DNA from: Desulfobacteraceae bacterium
GTDB taxonomy: Bacteria > Desulfobacterota > Desulfobacteria > Desulfobacterales > SURF-15
DNA length: 25,415 bases
Reading direction: 5' to 3'
Assembly (NCBI GenBank): GCA_003599475.1
Contig: QZKK01000265.1
Span: 1-25,415 of the forward strand
The notes under the pieces were generated by a model. It made no database searches and had not been told where the DNA came from. It worked only from the letters and a program-made list of their open reading frames with translations. Shown piece by piece: positions 7,216-15,541 of this stretch; the stretch's first letter is position 1, and every line of letters starts with the position of its first letter. The position numbers and the translations under genes are program-made.

Positions 7216-8400
7216 ATGGAAGCAATAGAACGGATTCAATCGAAAGAAGTTTTCTATAAGGCGCTTGAGAAGGAACGAAGCCGGACCGACAGGGGCGGCT
7301 TTCCTTTTGCCCTGATCATTTTCGGTTTGAAAGGCATCAAGCGCAAATCCAGGGAGAAGCTGCAACAGAAGGTCTGTGCACGGATCCGGCTGACGGATGA
7401 AGCGGGATGGATCGATCGTGACAGCATCGGTTTTCTGCTTTACAACAGCGACGAGAAGATCGCCTGGAAAATCGCCGGTGAAATCCTGAAGGCAGTGCCC
7501 GGAAACGAACCCATTCCGGACTGCAGAGTCTATCCCTATCCTTCTAAGATCGATACTTCGTCATCGAACGGCGATGAAGATAAAGAGGAATCCTGCGGAA
7601 TCGAAGGGAAGATATTGCTGCAGAACCTGGAAGCCGCTGGAGAATCGGGCAGCGAGGGAGCAAGACGGCAGACGGCCGGACTCGAAGCCGCCTGTTCGGA
7701 AGATAACGGCGACATAAAACCGATTCTGGCGCGAAAGACCCCGTTGTGGAAGCGAACCATCGACATCTTCGGCTCTATTTCCGCTTTGATCATACTTTCT
7801 CCCGTCTTTCTGATCGTCGCATTGCTGATAAAGATCGTCTCGCCGGGACCCGTTTTATTTAAACAGCAAAGAATCGGGTACGGCGGGAAAAAGTTTGAAT
7901 TTCTAAAATTTCGAACGATGAGGGTCGGGGCCGATACGACGGACCATCAGAAATACTGGGTGGAGCTTGTCAACGGCAACAAGGATCAAGACAGGCCCAT
8001 GATCAAGCTGGATGATCGGAATTCCCAAATTTTTCCCTTCGGTAGAATCATGCGGAAATTGTGTCTGGACGAGCTGCCGCAGTTGATCAATGTTCTGCGC
8101 GGGGAGATGAGCCTTGTCGGCGCCCGACCCCCCATCCCGTACGAAGTCCAGCAGTATCTGATGTGGCACAACAGCCGATTCGATTCGGTGCCCGGAATGA
8201 CAGGGCTTTGGCAGGTCAGCGGGAAAAACCGGCTCTCGTTTAAGGAAATGGTGCGATTGGACATCCGCTACTCAAGAAACGTTTCCTTTTTCGAAGATTT
8301 AAAAATTATGGCCAAAACACCCTTTGCGATTTTTTTTGAAATGATCGGAAACGATCCAAAAGAGAAAGTGTACAGTGAAGGAGCGGATAGCCATGTTTAA
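7216..8400 (+). CDS. polyprenyl-phosphate phosphoglycosyl transferase with degenerate GGDEF-like N-terminal domain
   Basis: This enzyme starts the polysaccharide repeat unit by moving a sugar-1-phosphate from a UDP-sugar to undecaprenyl phosphate at the inner membrane. The C-terminal ~190 residues are a full bacterial sugar transferase domain: KRTIDIFGS, a single re-entrant hydrophobic segment (ALIILSPVFLIVALLIKI), FLKFRTM, catalytic Asp-Glu in LDELPQLINVLRGEMSLVGA, and PGMTGLWQVSGKN. The usual four N-terminal membrane helices of WbaP/EpsE types are missing. Instead residues ~1-95 resemble a GGDEF fold (EKERSRTDRGGFPFALIIF; DRDSIGFLLYNSDEKIAWKIA) without the GGDEF signature, followed by an acidic linker. 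I chose 7216 because family similarity begins there; an in-frame ATG at 7120 would add 32 unremarkable residues and has GGAG only two bases away. Its end overlaps the next gene. Confidence 0.9.
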   Translation: MEAIERIQSKEVFYKALEKERSRTDRGGFPFALIIFGLKGIKRKSREKLQQKVCARIRLTDEAGWIDRDSIGFLLYNSDEKIAWKIAGEILKAVPGNEPIPDCRVYPYPSKIDTSSSNGDEDKEESCGIEGKILLQNLEAAGESGSEGARRQTAGLEAACSEDNGDIKPILARKTPLWKRTIDIFGSISALIILSPVFLIVALLIKIVSPGPVLFKQQRIGYGGKKFEFLKFRTMRVGADTTDHQKYWVELVNGNKDQDRPMIKLDDRNSQIFPFGRIMRKLCLDELPQLINVLRGEMSLVGARPPIPYEVQQYLMWHNSRFDSVPGMTGLWQVSGKNRLSFKEMVRLDIRYSRNVSFFEDLKIMAKTPFAIFFEMIGNDPKEKVYSEGADSHV

Positions 8401-9469
8401 CATCGGAATCATCGGCTGTGGATATTGGGGACCCAATCTGTTAAGAAACTTCAATTCCCTCGAAGGCTGCCGGATGAAGATGGCCTGCGACCTCGATGCC
8501 GACCGGCTGGCCCATATGAAGTCTCTCTACAGCAGCATTGAAACGAGGAACGACTACAATCAGGTCATCAACAGCTCGGAAATTGATGCCGTCGTGGTCG
8601 CCACACCGGTGCGATTCCACTATGAGATCGCCAAAGCGAGCCTCGAGGCGGGTAAACATGTTTTCATCGAGAAACCGATGGCGTCTTCGGTGGAAGAGTG
8701 CATGGAATTGATCGAAATTGCCGAAAACAGGAAGTTGATCATTCTCGTCGGCCATACCTTCATTTATTCGCCGGCCGTAAGAAAGATCAGAGAGATCGTA
8801 AGCCACGGCGATCTGGGGGAAATTCAGTATATCAGTGCACGCAGGCTCAACCTGGGTCTTTTTCAGACCGACATCAACGTGACCTGGGACCTTGCGCCTC
8901 ATGATATCTCCATCATCCTATACGTCATGGGAAAAAACCCTGTATCGGTCAACTGCCACGGGAAGGCGCACGTCAACCGAAACATCGAAGATGTCACTTC
9001 CATGGTGCTGAATTTCGAAAACGGAGCCTTTGCCACCGTTCAGAGCAGTTGGCTCGATCCCAACAAGGTCCGGGAGATGACCTTTGTCGGCAGCAAGCGT
9101 ATGCTTGTCTACAACGATGTCGAACCGATCGAAAAGATCAAAATCTATGATAAACGGGTGGAAACTCCGCCGCACTACGATACCTTCGCGGAATTTCATT
9201 ACTCCTACCACTACGGTGACATGTACGCACCTTATCTCAAACAGTACGAGCCGCTTAAAATCGAATGCCAGCACTTCATCGACTGCATCAAATCCGGAAA
9301 AAAGCCGGAAACCAGCGGCTATGACGGTTATCGTGTCGTCGAAATCCTGGAAGCCTCTTTGGAATCTCTTCGCAGAGAGGGGGCAAAGATCCTTATCGGA
9401 GAATCCAAACTCCAGAGACCGACTCGCCTTCAAAGCGTTGCCAACCTAAGCGCAGCCCGGGCTATTTGA
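8393..9469 (+). CDS. Gfo/Idh/MocA family oxidoreductase (WbpB/WlbA-like)
   Basis: A 358-residue NAD(P)-dependent sugar dehydrogenase. The Rossmann motif GIIGCGYWGPNLLRNF opens the protein, EKPMAS carries the conserved catalytic lysine, and WDLAPHDISIILYVMG is typical of the WlbA/WbpB branch that oxidises C3 of UDP-GlcNAcA. The start at 8393 is preferred over an ATG 18 bases upstream because AAGGAG lies at the right distance and the protein then begins at the nucleotide-binding strand. It overlaps the stop of the transferase by 8 bases, showing translational coupling. With the following acetyltransferase and aminotransferase it forms the dehydrogenase/aminotransferase/acetyltransferase set for a 3-acetamido-3-deoxy sugar nucleotide. 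The UDP-sugar 6-dehydrogenase that would come first is not in the window. Confidence 0.88.
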   Translation: MFNIGIIGCGYWGPNLLRNFNSLEGCRMKMACDLDADRLAHMKSLYSSIETRNDYNQVINSSEIDAVVVATPVRFHYEIAKASLEAGKHVFIEKPMASSVEECMELIEIAENRKLIILVGHTFIYSPAVRKIREIVSHGDLGEIQYISARRLNLGLFQTDINVTWDLAPHDISIILYVMGKNPVSVNCHGKAHVNRNIEDVTSMVLNFENGAFATVQSSWLDPNKVREMTFVGSKRMLVYNDVEPIEKIKIYDKRVETPPHYDTFAEFHYSYHYGDMYAPYLKQYEPLKIECQHFIDCIKSGKKPETSGYDGYRVVEILEASLESLRREGAKILIGESKLQRPTRLQSVANLSAARAI

Positions 9470-9670
9470 TTCTCGCAGGCACAGACCTGGCCCATTCAAA
9501 CCCGATGCTCGGGCTGTAAGCAATCATCGATTTCCCTTTGTACGCGTTTTGACTACCCAGTAAAGGTTCCCTGGTATTTCTTAGTAATCCATCCCGGGAT
9601 CCTTTTATCCCTTACCGGTTTCGGCGCAGCTCGAAATCCGCCCGGAATCTCTCCTTTCGAGACGGAAACC

Positions 9671-10141
9671 ATGAAAAAAATAGCACCGGACGTTCAACTC
9701 GGGACAGACGTCAAGATCAACGACTTTGTCAACCTTTACGGCTGCAGAATCGAAAGCGGCACAAAGATAGGACCGTTTGTCGAGGTTCAGAAAGGAAGCC
9801 GCATCGGAAGCAACTGCAAGATATCGAGCCACACTTTTATCTGCGAAGGAGTGACGATCGAAGACAATGTCTTCGTCGGGCATAACGTCACCTTCATCAA
9901 CGATCGATTTCCGCGGGCGACGAATGAAAAAGGCGATCTGCAGTCGGAGCAAGACTGGAACTGTGTGCCGACGCTGGTAAAGAAAGGCGCTTCTATCGGC
10001 TCGAGCGCAACGATTCTATGTGGAGTCACTGTTGGAGAAAAGGCGGTCATCGGCGCAGGAAGTGTGGTGACAAAAGATGTGCCACCCAACACCATTGTCG
10101 CCGGAAATCCCGCAAGAATAATCAGGAAAATAGAGGAATAA
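9671..10141 (+). CDS. hexapeptide-repeat N-acetyltransferase (WbpD/WlbB-like)
   Basis: A 156-residue left-handed beta-helix acyltransferase. Hexapeptide turns run through the whole protein ([IVL]-G-x4 pattern: [60 protein letters not shown]). The [16 protein letters not shown] segment is characteristic of WbpD/WlbB, which acetylate the 3-amino group of UDP-GlcNAc(3N)A. It ends with the common [13 protein letters not shown] cap. It is separated from the oxidoreductase by 201 bases with no gene and no clear promoter, and from the aminotransferase by five bases. The ribosome site is modest (GAGACGGA). Confidence 0.9.
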   Translation: MKKIAPDVQLGTDVKINDFVNLYGCRIESGTKIGPFVEVQKGSRIGSNCKISSHTFICEGVTIEDNVFVGHNVTFINDRFPRATNEKGDLQSEQDWNCVPTLVKKGASIGSSATILCGVTVGEKAVIGAGSVVTKDVPPNTIVAGNPARIIRKIEE

Positions 10142-10146
10142 CGAAC

Positions 10147-11307
10147 ATGAAAGTACCGTTTATAGATCTGAAATCCCAGTATGATTCGATCCGAGAAGAG
10201 GTCAACGGAGCCATCCAACAGGTGCTCGATGCCTGCGCTTTCGCCGGAGGGCCGTTTACCGAGGAATTCGAGAAAAATTTCGCGCGGTTTTGCGGCAGCC
10301 GCCACTGCATCGGTGTCGGAAGCGGCACCGATGCACTTTGGATCTCCCTTCTCGCCCTGGGGGTCGGCGCCGGCGATGAAGTGATCACCGTTCCCAGCAC
10401 ATTTATCGCTACGGCCGAGGCGATCAGTTTCAGCGGGGCGACGCCGGTCTTTATCGACATCGATGAAAAAACCTACACCATGGATCCTCAGAAGCTGGAA
10501 GACTATCTGAAAGCGAGGGGGACGAAACCGAATCGACCGAAAGCGGTCATTCCCGTTCATCTTTTCGGACAGACAGCGGACATGGATCCCATCCTTGAAA
10601 TTGCAAAAAGGTACGGGCTTTTCGTCATCGAAGACGCATGCCAGTCACACGGCGCTCTATACAGAGGACGGCCGGCCGGATCGATGGGAGATACCGGATG
10701 CTTCAGCTTCTACCCCGGAAAGAATCTTGGCGCATACGGGGAAGCCGGAGCCGTTGTCACCGACAATTCCGAAGTGGCCGAAACGATCCGAAAGTTCCGC
10801 GACCATGGGCAATCCAAAAAATACTTTCACTCGATGATCGGATGGAACTCGCGAATGGACGGGTTGCAGGGAGCGGTGCTGAACGTAAAGCTGAAGCATC
10901 TCCCCCGCTGGAACAGGGACCGTGAGGCGAATGCGGGACTCTACAACAGGCTCCTTTCCGAAATCGACGGAGTCGTCGAACCGGTCAAGGCCGAGTATGC
11001 CAGGCACATCTACCACATCTATGCCATACGTGTGCAGGAGAGGGATCGGTTTATCCGGGCGCTCGAAGAAAAAGATATCCATTGCGGAATCCACTACCCC
11101 GTGCCTGTTCACCTTCAGGAGGCATACCGATCGAATGGAATCCGGAAAAGCGCCTGTCCGGTCGCAGAGAAATGCGCGACGGAGTTTGTCTCACTCCCCA
11201 TGTACCCCGAATTGAAAACCGATCAGATAGAATATGTCGCATCCGAAATCAGACGATACTGCGAAGCGAAGGCGCTTTCTTCCGGCATCATTCGGAAGGC
11301 GTCCTGA
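10147..11307 (+). CDS. DegT/DnrJ/EryC1 family sugar aminotransferase (WbpE-like)
   Basis: A 386-residue PLP-dependent aminotransferase for nucleotide sugars. The N-terminal MKVPFIDLKSQYDSIREE is typical and fixes the start, even though the frame stays open upstream. Family motifs are GSGTDALWISLLALGVGAGD (cofactor phosphate binding), EDACQSHGA and FSFYPGKNLGAYGEAG, where the lysine forms the Schiff base. The carboxyl part carries HIYHIYAIRV and the HYPVPVHLQEAY substrate region. In the WbpB/WbpE/WbpD route it converts the 3-keto sugar to the 3-amino sugar. It starts five bases after the acetyltransferase, with GAGGA overlapping that gene's end. Confidence 0.92.
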   Translation: MKVPFIDLKSQYDSIREEVNGAIQQVLDACAFAGGPFTEEFEKNFARFCGSRHCIGVGSGTDALWISLLALGVGAGDEVITVPSTFIATAEAISFSGATPVFIDIDEKTYTMDPQKLEDYLKARGTKPNRPKAVIPVHLFGQTADMDPILEIAKRYGLFVIEDACQSHGALYRGRPAGSMGDTGCFSFYPGKNLGAYGEAGAVVTDNSEVAETIRKFRDHGQSKKYFHSMIGWNSRMDGLQGAVLNVKLKHLPRWNRDREANAGLYNRLLSEIDGVVEPVKAEYARHIYHIYAIRVQERDRFIRALEEKDIHCGIHYPVPVHLQEAYRSNGIRKSACPVAEKCATEFVSLPMYPELKTDQIEYVASEIRRYCEAKALSSGIIRKAS

Positions 11308-11416
11308 GCGGATACGAAACGAGGATAGAGCTCATCTCAGGAAGTCTTGGACATTTGAAAAGAAAAATTCATACAGGCAAGCCTGCTGCTTACGGCACCA
11401 TGTACAGGGGGAAATC

Positions 11417-11671
11417 ATGAATATCGAGACTCAGATTCGCGATTATATCATCCGTAATATCTTGTTCAGTGACAACGGTTATCAATTCGGCGACAATGAT
11501 TCTTTCCTCGACGGGGGGATTGTCGATTCCTTCGGGGTGATGGAATTGGTCAAATTCTCCGAAGACAATTTCGAAATCCGGGTAGAAGACCAGGAAATCG
11601 TTCCGGACAACTTCGATTCGGTTTCCAAACTGGCGAATTACGTGCGCACCAAACAGAGCCACAGGAACTAG
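11417..11671 (+). CDS. free-standing acyl carrier protein
   Basis: An 84-residue carrier protein: acidic, four-helix ACP pattern, with the phosphopantetheine site in GGIVDSFGVMELVKF (Ser38). The start at 11417 is set by a GGGGG-rich ribosome site and by family length; the frame remains open 180 bases upstream without similarity. The divergent context and the DSFGVME rather than DSLDxVE motif indicate a specialised ACP, not the fatty-acid AcpP. It is followed after nine bases by a broken AMP-ligase, which in intact loci would load it. Confidence 0.88.
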   Translation: MNIETQIRDYIIRNILFSDNGYQFGDNDSFLDGGIVDSFGVMELVKFSEDNFEIRVEDQEIVPDNFDSVSKLANYVRTKQSHRN

Positions 11672-11680
11672 GAATCTCTC

Positions 11681-11863
11681 ATGCTGGTGCAGGATTTTCT
11701 CTATCAGAGCGCTGCAAGACTACCGGACAAAGTGGCCCTTGTCCATGGAAAGCAGCGTTACACCTACAGGGATCTGGATGCGGCCACTGGATTGCTGAAA
11801 TGTCTACCACAATCACATCAATTATCGGTGCATAACCCATGTGTGGAATCGCAGGAACACTGA
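11681..11863 (+). pseudogene. N-terminal remnant of an AMP-dependent acyl ligase
   Basis: The open frame encodes 60 residues. The first ~37 (FLYQSAARLPDKVALVHGKQ then RYTYRDLDAAT) match the standard opening of acyl-CoA/acyl-ACP ligases and NRPS adenylation domains; intact proteins are about 500 residues. The remaining residues do not resemble the family, and none of the later motifs (TSGSTG, YGPTE, GK near the end) follow. The frame runs into the start of asnB and stops within it. The likely history is a deletion or joining event at about 11790-11838 that removed over 90 percent of the gene. It is nine bases after the ACP gene, so the pair was probably one functional unit. Confidence 0.75.
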
Positions 11864-13842
11864 ATCTGACCGCGCAGCCGCCCGTCGAAGAACGCCATTT
11901 GCGGCAGATGCTTGCCATGCTCCGGCATCGCGGCCCGGATGAATTCGGGATCTATCTTGACGATCAGGTCGGACTTGGAAGCGCCCGCCTGAGCATCATC
12001 GACCTGAGCACCGGCCGGCAGCCGATCGGTAATGAAGACGGAAACCTGTGGATTGTCTTTAACGGAGAAATCTTCAACTATATCGAGCTTCGTCCGGAGC
12101 TGGAGACACGCGGCCATCGGTTTACGACGCAGTCCGACACCGAAGTGATTCTTCATCTCTATGAGGAGTACGGTCCGAGCTGTCTGCAGTACCTCAACGG
12201 CCAGTTTGCATTTGCCATCTGGAACAGGCGCGAACAGTCGCTCTTTCTGGCGAGGGACCGGGTCGGTATCCTCCCGCTGTTTTACACCGTACGAAACAAC
12301 AAATTGATCTTCGGCTCCGAAATCAAAGCGTTGCTGGCCCACCCGGATGTCGATGCCGTCCTGGACCCGGCGGCCCTCGACCAGATCTTTACGTACTGGA
12401 GCACGCTTTCTCCCCGCACGGCATTCAAAGACATCGTCGACGTTCCGCCCGGCCATTACCTGATGGCGCGCAAAGGTGCGATCACGAAGACGGCATACTG
12501 GCAGCTCGAGTTTCCGGATTCCTTTTCCGATGAGACTCGCGATTTTGACCAATGCTTCGAAGCCTTCCGTTCTCTTCTGATCGATGCAACCCAGATCCGG
12601 CTGCGCGCCGATGTGCCGGTCGGCGCATACCTCAGCGGCGGCCTGGACTCTTCGACGACATCGGCGGTGATCCGAAACTACAACCAAAACCGGCTGGATA
12701 CGTTTTCGATCAGCTTCAGCGATCCGGACTTTGACGAAAGCGAATTCCAGCACCGGATGGCCGGGCATCTCGGCACCGATCACCATATCGTGCAAATCAC
12801 GCAGGCAGATATCGGGCGCGTTTTTCCCGACGTGATCTGGCATACCGAGGCGCCCGTGCTGCGCACCTCTCCGGCCCCGATGTACTTGCTTTCCAAACTG
12901 GTTCGGGATCATCATTTCAAAGTCGTGCTGACCGGAGAAGGGGCGGACGAATTCCTCGGCGGCTACAACATCTTCAAGGAGGCGCAGGTCAGGCGCTTCT
13001 GGGCGCGGCAGCCGAATTCCGTGCTGCGGCCGTTGCTGCTCAAGCGGCTCTATCCGTATATCGGGCATCTGAAAGACCGTGATTCCGCTTATCTTGCGGG
13101 CTTCTTCAGGAAAGGGCTTGAGCAAGTCGATGCTCCGGACTATTCTCACGCTCTTCGCTGGCGCAACACAGGCCGAACGCGGCGCCTCTTTTCCGCCGAA
13201 CTGCGGGAAGCCGCCGCAGCGGCCAATGGCTCCGGGGGCCCGGCCTATCCGGCCGGCTTCGAGCGCTGGCATCCGCTCAGTCAGGCGCAATATCTGGAGG
13301 CGACGATCTTCCTGAGTCAGTATCTGCTCTCTTCCCAAGGCGATCGGATGGTGATGGCCCATTCGGTCGAAGGTCGCTTCCCGTTTCTCGATCACCGGCT
13401 GATCGAGTTCAGCAATCAGCTTCCTCCGCGTTTCAAGCTAAACGGTCTGACCGAAAAATACATCCTCAAAAAATTGGCGAAATCCTGGCTGCCCGAGATG
13501 ATCTGGCGCCGGCCCAAGCGCCCCTATCGCGCCCCCATTCACCGGAGCTTCTTTAATGAAGCCACCCCGGATTACGTGCGGGAGCTGATCTCGCCGGAAT
13601 CTTTGAAGGCAAGCGGCCTGTTTAACCCGCCGGCGGTTTCGCAGCTCGTCGGAAAGATCGAAAGCGGTTTTCCCATGGGAGAAACCGATGATATGGCGAT
13701 CGTGGGGATTATCTCCAGCCAGCTCGTACACCGGAAGTTTGTTGCCGACTTCCGGATGCCGCCGCCGCTTTCAGACGCCGATCCTGTGAAGGTTTGCAGG
13801 GGCGTGGGAACAAAGCGGGAAGAGGGAAGCGGAAAGCGGTAA
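11839..13842 (+). CDS. asnB: glutamine-hydrolysing asparagine synthase family amidotransferase
   Basis: A 667-residue AsnB-type enzyme. The N-terminal Ntn glutaminase begins MCGIAGTL with nucleophile Cys2, followed by LRHRGPDEFG, RLSIIDLSTGRQP and FNGEIFNYIELR. The synthase half carries the ATP pyrophosphatase loop SGGLDSS (about residues 266-272) and LTGEGADEFLGGYN. It transfers ammonia from glutamine to a carboxyl group; in polysaccharide loci such enzymes often amidate a sugar or acyl acid rather than aspartate. No good ribosome site precedes the ATG, which overlaps the truncated ligase frame, as if the original upstream region was lost. The last ~11 residues (GTKREEGSGKR) are encoded by a 7-base repeat array and are unlikely to be functional. 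Family length is usually 600-650. Confidence 0.92.
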   Translation: MCGIAGTLNLTAQPPVEERHLRQMLAMLRHRGPDEFGIYLDDQVGLGSARLSIIDLSTGRQPIGNEDGNLWIVFNGEIFNYIELRPELETRGHRFTTQSDTEVILHLYEEYGPSCLQYLNGQFAFAIWNRREQSLFLARDRVGILPLFYTVRNNKLIFGSEIKALLAHPDVDAVLDPAALDQIFTYWSTLSPRTAFKDIVDVPPGHYLMARKGAITKTAYWQLEFPDSFSDETRDFDQCFEAFRSLLIDATQIRLRADVPVGAYLSGGLDSSTTSAVIRNYNQNRLDTFSISFSDPDFDESEFQHRMAGHLGTDHHIVQITQADIGRVFPDVIWHTEAPVLRTSPAPMYLLSKLVRDHHFKVVLTGEGADEFLGGYNIFKEAQVRRFWARQPNSVLRPLLLKRLYPYIGHLKDRDSAYLAGFFRKGLEQVDAPDYSHALRWRNTGRTRRLFSAELREAAAAANGSGGPAYPAGFERWHPLSQAQYLEATIFLSQYLLSSQGDRMVMAHSVEGRFPFLDHRLIEFSNQLPPRFKLNGLTEKYILKKLAKSWLPEMIWRRPKRPYRAPIHRSFFNEATPDYVRELISPESLKASGLFNPPAVSQLVGKIESGFPMGETDDMAIVGIISSQLVHRKFVADFRMPPPLSDADPVKVCRGVGTKREEGSGKR

Positions 13843-13902
13843 GTGCTTCCCGCCCTCTCGCCGCTTGCCTATGACCACTTACCTCTTACCACTTACCTCT
13901 GA
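13813..13902. repeat. period-7 arrays, complementary pair (asnB to NAD-synthase gap)
   Basis: Five copies of a unit close to AAGCGGN run from 13813 to 13847, then seven copies close to CCNCTTN run from 13854 to 13902, both in strict 7-base register. The two consensus units are reverse complements, so the arms can fold; the best stem pairs GCGGGAAG (13815-13822) with CTTCCCGC (13846-13853). The asnB stop codon lies inside the first array. Confidence 0.85.
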
Positions 13903-13915
13903 CTAGGAGACAAAA

Positions 13916-14917
13916 ATGAGCTTTCATCCGAACGTACTTGATATCGATCCGGCCTCGGAAATCGAACGGATCGTTTCGGCGATCCGGCAGACGGTCGGCC
14001 GGCGCATGCACAAACGAGGCGGCGTGGTCGGCGTCAGCGGCGGCGTGGATTCCTCGGTCGTCCTGGCGCTGTCCGTCATCGCCTTGGGCCCGGAGAAAGT
14101 CCTCGCCCTGGCGTTGCCGGAGAGAGATTCCGATCCCGAGAGTGAAGCCCTTGCCCGCAAGGTGGCGAACCGGTACGGCATCGAGCCGGTCATCGAGGTC
14201 ATCACTCCGGTGTTGGAAGGCTTCGGCTGCTATCTGCGCCGGGATGAGGCGATCCGGCGTGTTTTTCCCGAATACGACGCCGTCGCCGGATACAAGGCCA
14301 AAATCGTATTGCCGGAAAACATGCTCGAAGAAGATACGCTGAACATTCCGCAGCTTACGATCGTTACACCGGAAGGGGAGGAAAGGACCCGGCGCATTCC
14401 GCTCCCGGAGTATCTGCAGGTTGTGGCAGCCTCGAATTTCAAGCAGCGCACGCGGATGTCGATGCTTTACTACCATGCCGAGCTGCGCAATTATGCCGTG
14501 GTCGGTACAGCCAATAAAAACGAGCACGGCCAGGGCTTCTTTGTGAAATACGGCGACGGCGGCGTGGACATCCGTCCGATCATCCACCTGTACAAGACAC
14601 AGGTGTACCAGCTTGCCGAATACCTCGAGATTCCGGAGGAAATCCGCACCCGCACGCCCACATCCGATACCTATAGCGCCGGTCAGACGCAGGAAGAATT
14701 CTTTTTCCGTCTGCCGTTCAAGACCATGGATATGCTTTGGTATGCGATGGAACAGGGTGTGCCGGCAGCAGAAGCGGCCGAGACGATGGGATTGAGCGAG
14801 CTGCAGGTGCGCCGCGCTTTCGCCGACTTCACCCGGAAGCAGCGCACGACCGAATACCTTCGAATGACACCGGTTGAGTTCGCACCGGCAAATGGGATGG
14901 GGACCGATGGACATTGA
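13916..14917 (+). CDS. nadE: NAD synthase family (NadE-like) ATP pyrophosphatase
   Basis: A 333-residue single-domain protein without a glutaminase domain. It has the P-loop VGVSGGVDSSVVLAL (about residues 40-54) and the NadE-type segment VVGTANKNEHGQGFFVKYGD followed by DIRPIIHLYKTQVYQLAEYL. NadE amidates nicotinic acid adenine dinucleotide using ammonia. The usual NadE stretch TENLQARIR is altered here (ASNFKQRTRMSMLYY), and there is a long middle insertion (about residues 105-165), so a different carboxylate substrate is possible. Its position right behind a glutamine amidotransferase and ahead of an NRPS suggests a pathway role rather than housekeeping. AGGAG lies six bases before the start. 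The end overlaps the next gene by 11 bases. Confidence 0.82.
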   Translation: MSFHPNVLDIDPASEIERIVSAIRQTVGRRMHKRGGVVGVSGGVDSSVVLALSVIALGPEKVLALALPERDSDPESEALARKVANRYGIEPVIEVITPVLEGFGCYLRRDEAIRRVFPEYDAVAGYKAKIVLPENMLEEDTLNIPQLTIVTPEGEERTRRIPLPEYLQVVAASNFKQRTRMSMLYYHAELRNYAVVGTANKNEHGQGFFVKYGDGGVDIRPIIHLYKTQVYQLAEYLEIPEEIRTRTPTSDTYSAGQTQEEFFFRLPFKTMDMLWYAMEQGVPAAEAAETMGLSELQVRRAFADFTRKQRTTEYLRMTPVEFAPANGMGTDGH

Positions 14918-15485
14918 GATCACAACCCCGGCACGCCTGCATCGCAGGGACAGACACGCGGCGTCGAGGCCCGGGCGCGTTCGCGGCAAGCTGTATGAAA
15001 TCTTCCAGCGCATCCTGAACAAGTTTGCCGCGGCGATTCCGGGCGGGTACTGGCTGCGCCCCCGCCTGCACAGGGTTCGCGGCGTCAAAATAGGCGAAAA
15101 CGTCTGGATCAGCCAGTACGTTTATATCGACGAACTGCACCCGGAGGCTGTCACAATCGGCAACAACTGCACGATCGGACTCCGGGTTTCGATTTTTTCA
15201 CACTTTTACTACGGGCCCAAGCGCTCGATTGAGCATGCAGGGCCGGTGGTGATCGAAGACGATGTCTTTATCGGGCCGCACTGCGTCATTTTGCCGAACG
15301 TGCGCATCGGACGCGGCGCCGTAATCAAGGCGGGAACGGTGGTCACCCATAATGTGCCGCCGGGGGTATTCTGGGGATCTCCGCCTGCGGGGCCGCTTGC
15401 GCGGGTCGGCGTTCCGATGACGCCTCAGTACACCTACGAGGAGTTTGTCTCCGGATTGAAACCGATTCGCAGCCGGAAGGGATAG
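14907..15485 (+). CDS. hexapeptide-repeat (left-handed beta-helix) O-acyltransferase
   Basis: A 192-residue acyltransferase of the serine acetyltransferase/maltose acetyltransferase fold. A basic N-terminus with an amphipathic helix (KLYEIFQRILNKFAAAI) leads to hexapeptide turns: GVKIGENVWISQYVYI, VTIGNNCTIGLRVSIFSH, VVIEDDVFIGPHCVILPNVR, IGRGAVIKAGTVVTHNVPPG. The HFYYG stretch carries a likely catalytic His. It may acetylate a sugar or a pathway intermediate; the substrate is not visible. The start at 14907 is chosen because GGATGGGG precedes it and it overlaps the NadE-like stop, a coupled arrangement; a longer in-frame start 33 bases upstream is possible. Confidence 0.85.
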   Translation: MDIEITTPARLHRRDRHAASRPGRVRGKLYEIFQRILNKFAAAIPGGYWLRPRLHRVRGVKIGENVWISQYVYIDELHPEAVTIGNNCTIGLRVSIFSHFYYGPKRSIEHAGPVVIEDDVFIGPHCVILPNVRIGRGAVIKAGTVVTHNVPPGVFWGSPPAGPLARVGVPMTPQYTYEEFVSGLKPIRSRKG

Positions 15486-15495
15486 ACGCGGGGAG

Positions 15496-15530
15496 ACTCG
15501 CAACCCGCAACACGCACCCCGCAACCGCTC
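15496..15530. repeat. period-7 array (acyltransferase to NRPS gap)
   Basis: Five units in 7-base register, consensus ACNCGCA with the last unit diverged. The array fills most of the 56-base gap and stops just before the NRPS ribosome site GGAG at 15533-15536. Only one orientation is present here. Confidence 0.75.
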
Positions 15531-15541
15531 ACGGAGTTACC

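Noticed and set aside
9549..9577. Possible sigma70 promoter (TTGACT, 17-base spacer, TGGTAT) before the acetyltransferase
   Set aside because: The -10 hexamer matches only half the consensus; not strong enough to call.
10018..10146. Upstream in-frame start of the sugar aminotransferase
   Set aside because: It would overlap the acetyltransferase by over 120 bases and adds a basic, unrelated peptide; the family starts at MKVPFIDL.
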